Assembly (NCBI GenBank): GCA_947494435.1
Contig: CANLUY010000001.1
Coordinates: forward strand, 796,001-860,000
Reading direction: 5' to 3'
DNA from: an uncultured Litoreibacter sp.
Lineage (GTDB): Bacteria > Pseudomonadota > Alphaproteobacteria > Rhodobacterales > Rhodobacteraceae
DNA: 64,000 nt
The translations under genes and the position numbers were made by a program. Below, in pieces: positions 60,467-64,000 of the stretch; the stretch's first letter is position 1; each line of letters opens with the position of its first letter. The notes beneath the pieces are model-generated. The model searched no databases, was not told the origin of the DNA, and saw only the letters and a list, made by a program, of their open reading frames with translations.

Positions 60467-61317
60467 GATCTCAGGCCTGCGGCTTGGATTTGGGCCTGTG
60501 TCACAAGTTCAGCGGCCAGCAAGGCATCGATTTGGCCGGGTGTGATGTGGCGGCAAAGAGGGTGCTTGTCAGTTACCCAATTCGCAAAGCCAGCCAGCAT
60601 CTCGGCTTCCTTGGCTTTTGTCTTCTCTCGGCCTTTGGCGATGCCCTCGACATGGCTGCGCCAGCGCCCCGACTTAAACCAGTTGTCCGAGAAACAGACC
60701 TTGGAGCGGGTGAAGCCCGCGCTCTCCGTCGCGTAGGCCTTCACGGCCTGGGCAAGGTCCCCGGCATCAACGCCTTCGTCCAAGACCTCCCTGATCCGAC
60801 TGAGGCACTCAGCCCTCCCTCGCAGACGGTCGGGCGGATAGGCGGCCAGAATCTTCTCAGCTTCATCATCCTCCGCCGCCTCGCGCTCGCGCGAAGGTGG
60901 TTTATGGATGGTTTTAGGATGGTTTGGGGGCCGTGGTGGCCCCGGTACCCCGGCCACTGTGGCCCCCGTTCCGGGTCCGGTCTGGACGGGGTCCACTGTG
61001 GCCCCCGTCTCGATTTCGGGCTCGGCGGTCAGTTCCAGTGCCTCGATCCGCGCCAGATCGATCCGGTAAACGACGGTGAATCCATTCTTGCATCCGCGTG
61101 CGCCGGTCTCGACTAGGATACCTTCCTTCAGGAAGTCCCGGATCGTCCGCTTGACTGTAGTCTCGCCCAGCTCGGTATGCCGCTGTATCGTCCCTTTCGA
61201 ACACCAGATGCCCGACCCATCGTCTGACGCCTTGTCCGCCAGAAACATGATGATCTGCTTGCGTGTCGCACTCCCGAACTTCCGCTCGGCACATGCATTT
61301 GCCACCCGCCAGCTCAT
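60463..61317 (-). CDS. Winged-helix protein leading the mobilization operon
   Basis: 284 residues. N-terminal domain (~1-90: RKFGSATRKQIIMFLADKASDDGSGIWCSKGTIQRHTELGETTVKRTIRDFLKEGILVETG) is a helix-turn-helix as in plasmid/phage replication initiators. A Pro-rich linker (~105-145) follows, then a helical C-terminal domain with CFSDNWFKSGRWRSHVEGIAKGREKTKAKEAEMLAGFANWVTD. It may be a replication or regulatory protein for the excised element. Four-base overlap with mobC. Confidence 0.7.
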   Translation of the reverse strand: MSWRVANACAERKFGSATRKQIIMFLADKASDDGSGIWCSKGTIQRHTELGETTVKRTIRDFLKEGILVETGARGCKNGFTVVYRIDLARIEALELTAEPEIETGATVDPVQTGPGTGATVAGVPGPPRPPNHPKTIHKPPSREREAAEDDEAEKILAAYPPDRLRGRAECLSRIREVLDEGVDAGDLAQAVKAYATESAGFTRSKVCFSDNWFKSGRWRSHVEGIAKGREKTKAKEAEMLAGFANWVTDKHPLCRHITPGQIDALLAAELVTQAQIQAAGLRS

Positions 61318-61472
61318 TGGATGGACTCAAATGCCGCACAGACGTGCGAATTTTGTACAGGCTTTGTACGAGAATTCGGTCGTTTTCGGGGAATTCGGCG
61401 GAAAACGAAACGGGCATTTCTGCACGCTTCTGCGCAACAGGCTGAAAATAAGTCATATTTTTCAGGCAGTTT

Positions 61473-61519
61473 TGGCGACCCCGGCAGGATTCGAACCTGC
61501 AACCTGCCCCTTAGGAGGG
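61473..61519. repeat. Right attachment repeat (within intact tRNA-Arg)
   Basis: Matches 40940-40986, perfectly over 61477-61519 (43 bp). The repeat reaches from the anticodon loop to the tRNA 3' end, suggesting strand exchange at the anticodon stem-loop, a known site for tyrosine recombinases. It differs from the left copy at 61476 (discriminator base). Confidence 0.9.
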
Positions 61520-61549
61520 GGCTGCTCTATCCAGTTGAGCCACGGGGCC
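61473..61549 (-). tRNA. tRNA-Arg (anticodon CCT)
   Basis: Full cloverleaf on the minus strand: acceptor GGCCCCG/CGGGGTC, discriminator G, encoded CCA, anticodon stem GCCCC/GGGGC with loop CTCCTAA (anticodon CCT), and T arm GCAGGTTCGAATCCTGC. Reads AGG codons. Its 3' part is also the right attachment repeat of the mobile element, so the present 3' half was presumably supplied by the element. Confidence 0.96.
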
Positions 61550-61590
61550 AAGGTGGGTTTTATTGCTGATTTTTCTGGCTAAGAAAACAA

Positions 61591-61628
61591 AAAAGGGATC
61601 GCGAAATTGGCCCAACGCGATCCCTTTT
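61591..61628 (-). terminator. Strong bidirectional terminator-like hairpin right of the tRNA
   Basis: A perfect 13-base stem (61591-61603 with 61616-61628) encloses a 12-base loop. On the minus strand it is followed by six T, a textbook Rho-independent form; on the plus strand by four T. It lies upstream of the tRNA on that strand, so it would block leftward read-through into the tRNA, whose own promoter must lie within the ~40 bases between. Confidence 0.7.
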
Positions 61629-61784
61629 AGAGGTTTCTCATGTTCACATACTTGAAAGCAAAGTGACCATAGAACCGATCCCGAAGGATTTGTTATCGCT
61701 AACATAGATTGTCAAACCTATTTGGACAAGGCTTTGATTTCTGGTTATCAAGAGGCAGTATAACTTCTGTAAAGGTCCGCAAAA

Positions 61785-62816
61785 TTGACACGCCGCTCAG
61801 ATCCGGACTACCGCCCAAACCTTACATTGCGAGACGTCTCAGAAGCCTCCGGCGTCAGTGAGATGACTGTCAGCCGCGTGTTGCGCAACCGTGGCGAAGT
61901 CTCTGAAAAGACGCGCCAAAAGGTCTTGGCTGCGGCCCGCGACCTTGGATACGTTCCGAATAAGATTGCGGGTGCCTTGGCGTCCAATTCCGTAAACTTG
62001 GTCGGGGTCATTATTCCATCATTGTCAAATATGGTCTTTCCAGAGGTGATGATGGGCATATCCGATGTACTTGACGACACGCCCTTGCAACCTGTTGTGG
62101 GCGTGACGGATTACGATCCGGAAAAAGAAGAGCGGGTCATTTTCGAAATGCTGTCATGGCGCCCGACTGGATTGATCGTTGCAGGGTTGGAACATACGGA
62201 CGCGGCGCGAAAAATGATGCAGGCCGCGGGTATTCCAATTGTCGAGATTATGGATGTCGATGGATCGGCTGTGGACGCTTGCGTTGGGATTTCTCATGAG
62301 CGTGCGGGGCGTGAAACTGCGACAGAGATCTTGAAGCGCGGCTATAGGAAAATCGGATTTCTAGGCACAAAGATGCCGCTTGATCATCGGGCCAGAAAGA
62401 GGTTCGAAGGCTTTAACGCTGTCCTGACAGAGGCCGGTTTGGCGCTGGCAGATGAAGAATATTACTCCGGTGGATCGGCGTTGGCGAAAGGTCGCGAGAT
62501 GACGCAGGCCTTGTTGTCGCGCACGAAAGATTTGGATTTCCTTTACTATTCAAACGACATGATTGGCGCGGGCGGATTGCTCTATTGCCTCGAAGCTGGA
62601 CTGAACGTGCCCGGTGACATCGGTATGGCAGGGTTTAATGGTGTCGAATTGATCGAAGGACTGCCACGGCGATTGGCAACGATGGACAGTTGCCGCACCG
62701 AAATTGGAAAAGCCGCAGCGCAGATTATCGCGAGCGTATTGGATAAATCTGCCCCAAAACCCGCGCGCCAGATAGAGCTGTCTCCGGTTTTTGCGCCCGG
62801 TGATACGGTACGCTAA
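61785..62816 (+). CDS. LacI-family transcriptional regulator
   Basis: 343 residues with TTG start after AAAGG; the next ATG lies inside the HTH, so TTG is needed. N-terminal LacI HTH: LTLRDVSEASGVSEMTVSRVLRNRGEVSEKTRQKVLAAARDLGYVPNKIAGALAS. The ligand domain (VGVIIPSLSNMVFPEVMMGISDVL; FLYYSNDMIGAGGLLYCLEAGLNVPGDIGMAGFNG) resembles GntR-type gluconate repressors. No target operon lies beside it in the window. Its original neighbours may have been left of the tRNA before the element inserted. Confidence 0.92.
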   Translation: MTRRSDPDYRPNLTLRDVSEASGVSEMTVSRVLRNRGEVSEKTRQKVLAAARDLGYVPNKIAGALASNSVNLVGVIIPSLSNMVFPEVMMGISDVLDDTPLQPVVGVTDYDPEKEERVIFEMLSWRPTGLIVAGLEHTDAARKMMQAAGIPIVEIMDVDGSAVDACVGISHERAGRETATEILKRGYRKIGFLGTKMPLDHRARKRFEGFNAVLTEAGLALADEEYYSGGSALAKGREMTQALLSRTKDLDFLYYSNDMIGAGGLLYCLEAGLNVPGDIGMAGFNGVELIEGLPRRLATMDSCRTEIGKAAAQIIASVLDKSAPKPARQIELSPVFAPGDTVR

Positions 62817-62918
62817 ACGGTTTAACCTCTAAGTTTCTCTGAATATTACCCAAATCTTCATACCTGCGGCGTAGGCTTTACGTATTCCCTAACATTTTAG
62901 GATCGTGAGGCACGCTTA

Positions 62919-63695
62919 ATGGCCGGTGGCACATCATGTGCAACTGGAGATATCTTAGAAGCCGCGATGCCTTATCTGCGGCGCTATGGGCGTGCCTTGA
63001 CGGGATGCCAAGCGACCGGAGATTTGCTGGCGGCAAAGGCTCGGCACAGCACACGAAAAGAACGCCCAATCGTTTCTGCTGGAACGATACGGATCCTCCT
63101 TTTTCGCAAGTTACATGAGCATTGGAACAATATTAGCGGCACATCCCTGAGTCAGACGGCAGCACGAAGTAGGATGGCTAATCTGACGCGGCACTCTCGC
63201 GAAACGCTGTTGCTTAGAACAATCGAAGAGTTTTCCTTCGACGACATCGCCCGAATTCTACAGATTTCAGAGGATGATGTTCTGGCACTGTTTGACACCG
63301 CTCTGGAGGAAACACCTTACCGAAACGGGACCAAGGTGTTGCTCATTGAAGATGATCCAATGATTGCAATGGATATGTCCGCAGCACTGTCAGATATGGG
63401 GTGTCATGTCCTAGGTGTTGCAAGAACTGCGGCTGATGCGGTCGATCTGGCAGCCAAATCGCCTCCGGATATGGTCATCGCAAGCTTGGTGTTGGCGGAT
63501 AAGTCTTCGGGCTTGGTCGCGACAGAAAAAATCAGGCGACAAAAACCTGATGTGCATGTGGTCTTTGTAACGCCGTATCCAGAGCAATTACTGACAGGTT
63601 CTCCGCAGGAGCCAGTCTTCATCATCGCAAAACCGCATCTTGACGGGCAGGTTCGCAGCGCGATTAGTCAGCTATTCATCTTACGAGGCGTTTAG
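62919..63695 (+). CDS. phyR: PhyR-like general stress response protein, phospho-Asp replaced by Ser
   Basis: 258 residues. N-terminal sigma-factor mimic (~1-125): region-2-like YLRRYGRALTGCQATGDLLAAK and region-4-like LLLRTIEEFSFDDIARILQISEDDVLALFDTALEE. C-terminal receiver (~138-255) has the acidic cluster in LLIEDD (E144-D146), T218 in VFVTP and K238 in IIAKP. The phospho-acceptor position reads MVIASLVLADKSSG with Ser189 where PhyR proteins have Asp. In PhyR, phosphorylation frees the sigma mimic to bind the anti-sigma factor NepR. No nepR or ecfG is seen in the remaining 300 bases. Confidence 0.88.
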   Translation: MAGGTSCATGDILEAAMPYLRRYGRALTGCQATGDLLAAKARHSTRKERPIVSAGTIRILLFRKLHEHWNNISGTSLSQTAARSRMANLTRHSRETLLLRTIEEFSFDDIARILQISEDDVLALFDTALEETPYRNGTKVLLIEDDPMIAMDMSAALSDMGCHVLGVARTAADAVDLAAKSPPDMVIASLVLADKSSGLVATEKIRRQKPDVHVVFVTPYPEQLLTGSPQEPVFIIAKPHLDGQVRSAISQLFILRGV

Positions 63696-63871
63696 CTGGC
63701 CCCTGGTTTCGGTCCTGCAAAGTACCAGATGATAAATCCGACAACAGGCAGGATAAGCACAAGAAGGATCCAGAGGACCTTGGTGCCTGTTTCCACTTTC
63801 GAATTCAGAATGGATACAATCGCCCAGATACCAAGCGCGAATACGATAAGGCCACCGATTGTCTGCAGCAT
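63692..63871 (-). CDS. PLDc_N-type small membrane protein
   Basis: 59 residues: MLQTIGGLIVFALGIWAIVSI, then KVETGTKVLWILLVLILPVVGFIIWYFAGPKPGAS. The second half is the PLD-nuclease N-terminal motif (LW..L...LP..G...Y...GP) found in small two-helix membrane proteins. AGGAG lies seven bases before the ATG. Its stop overlaps the phyR stop tail-to-tail. Role unknown; related proteins are often stress- or envelope-linked. Confidence 0.82.
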   Translation of the reverse strand: MLQTIGGLIVFALGIWAIVSILNSKVETGTKVLWILLVLILPVVGFIIWYFAGPKPGAS

Positions 63872-64000
63872 ATTTTACTCCTGTCGTCCTAAGTGACTGG
63901 CTTTTGCAAAGCGGGTCTTTGTCACGGATTACCAGTAGTTAAGCACGTAAGTACTGGATTGCCAGCTATCAGGGATGTTTCGACCTTTCGGTTGGATACG

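Larger units (their letters stand above)
40940..61519. mobile_element. Integrative mobilizable element in tRNA-Arg(CCT), 20.6 kb, carrying defence genes
   Basis: Bounded by a direct repeat of the 3' part of tRNA-Arg: perfect over 43 bp (40944-40986 and 61477-61519), 47 bp with one mismatch. Contains a tyrosine recombinase beside the left repeat, xis-like genes, a repressor, and a mobC/mobA/mobB/mobD module at the right. No type IV secretion genes are present, so it would need a helper. Cargo is Zorya-type defence, a nuclease-helicase fusion and HigBA. By eye the mobilization end is clearly more GC-rich than the Zorya section, suggesting a mosaic origin. Confidence 0.9.

Noticed and set aside
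40940-61519. Prophage or full conjugative element
   Set aside because: No capsid, terminase, portal or type IV secretion genes are present; only integration, repressor and mobilization functions.
1-64000. CRISPR arrays or insertion sequences
   Set aside because: No regularly spaced repeats and no transposase gene were seen anywhere in the window.

Overview
The window looks like chromosomal DNA of a marine Rhodobacterales (Roseobacter-group) alphaproteobacterium. The flgI-flgL-flgK-flgE-motB block, the TctDE/TctCBA tricarboxylate locus, the TRAP-TAXI transporter, the fructose-type frcBCAK operon and a PhyR-like protein all fit that group. The assignment rests on gene content and protein style only; no search was run.

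Layout. 1-7.3 kb holds housekeeping genes: a cut-off lytic transglycosylase, dapA, a LysE exporter, a GNAT enzyme, smpB, sseA, an aromatic/aspartate aminotransferase, a CxxCxGxG protein, a phosphatase-like protein and a queuosine-precursor transporter. 7.4-13.3 kb is a compact minus-strand flagellar fragment (motB-flgE-flgK-flgL-flgI). 13.3-15.9 kb is arginine catabolism: an Lrp-type regulator divergent from arginase and ornithine cyclodeaminase. 15.9-23.7 kb is a tripartite tricarboxylate transporter with its two-component system, an orphan solute-binding protein, and an AtuA-like/DUF4387-like gene pair. 23.7-28.6 kb is a fructose-type ABC transporter with sugar kinase and ROK regulator. 28.6-34.8 kb is hexuronate catabolism (uxuA, uxaC, uxuB-like, a Gfo/Idh/MocA dehydrogenase and an orphan PxpA). 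34.8-40.9 kb is a TRAP-TAXI transporter with an RpiR regulator and a class III aminotransferase.

40.94-61.52 kb is a 20.6-kb integrative mobilizable element inserted in a tRNA-Arg(CCT) gene. It is bounded by a perfect 43-bp direct repeat of the 3' part of the tRNA. Its left end has a tyrosine recombinase, whose expected catalytic Tyr reads as His, two small DNA-binding proteins and a divergent repressor. Its right end has a ColE1-type mobilization module (mobC, mobA, with mobB and mobD nested out of frame inside mobA) and an HTH protein. The cargo is anti-phage defence: a complete Zorya type I-like operon zorABCD, preceded and translationally coupled to a PD-(D/E)xK nuclease-like gene; a 1133-residue RecB/Cas4-nuclease + RNase H-like + Dna2-type helicase fusion; a HigBA toxin-antitoxin pair; and an HTH-coiled-coil-TPR protein.

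Right of the island (61.8-64 kb) are a LacI-family regulator, a PhyR-like general-stress response protein whose phospho-acceptor aspartate is replaced by serine, and a 59-residue PLDc_N-type membrane protein.

The strongest candidates for something new are the five-gene coupled Zorya operon with its nuclease-like first gene, possibly extended by a repressor and a zinc-ribbon membrane protein; the PhyR without its phosphorylation site; and the element's apparent change of the host tRNA discriminator base.
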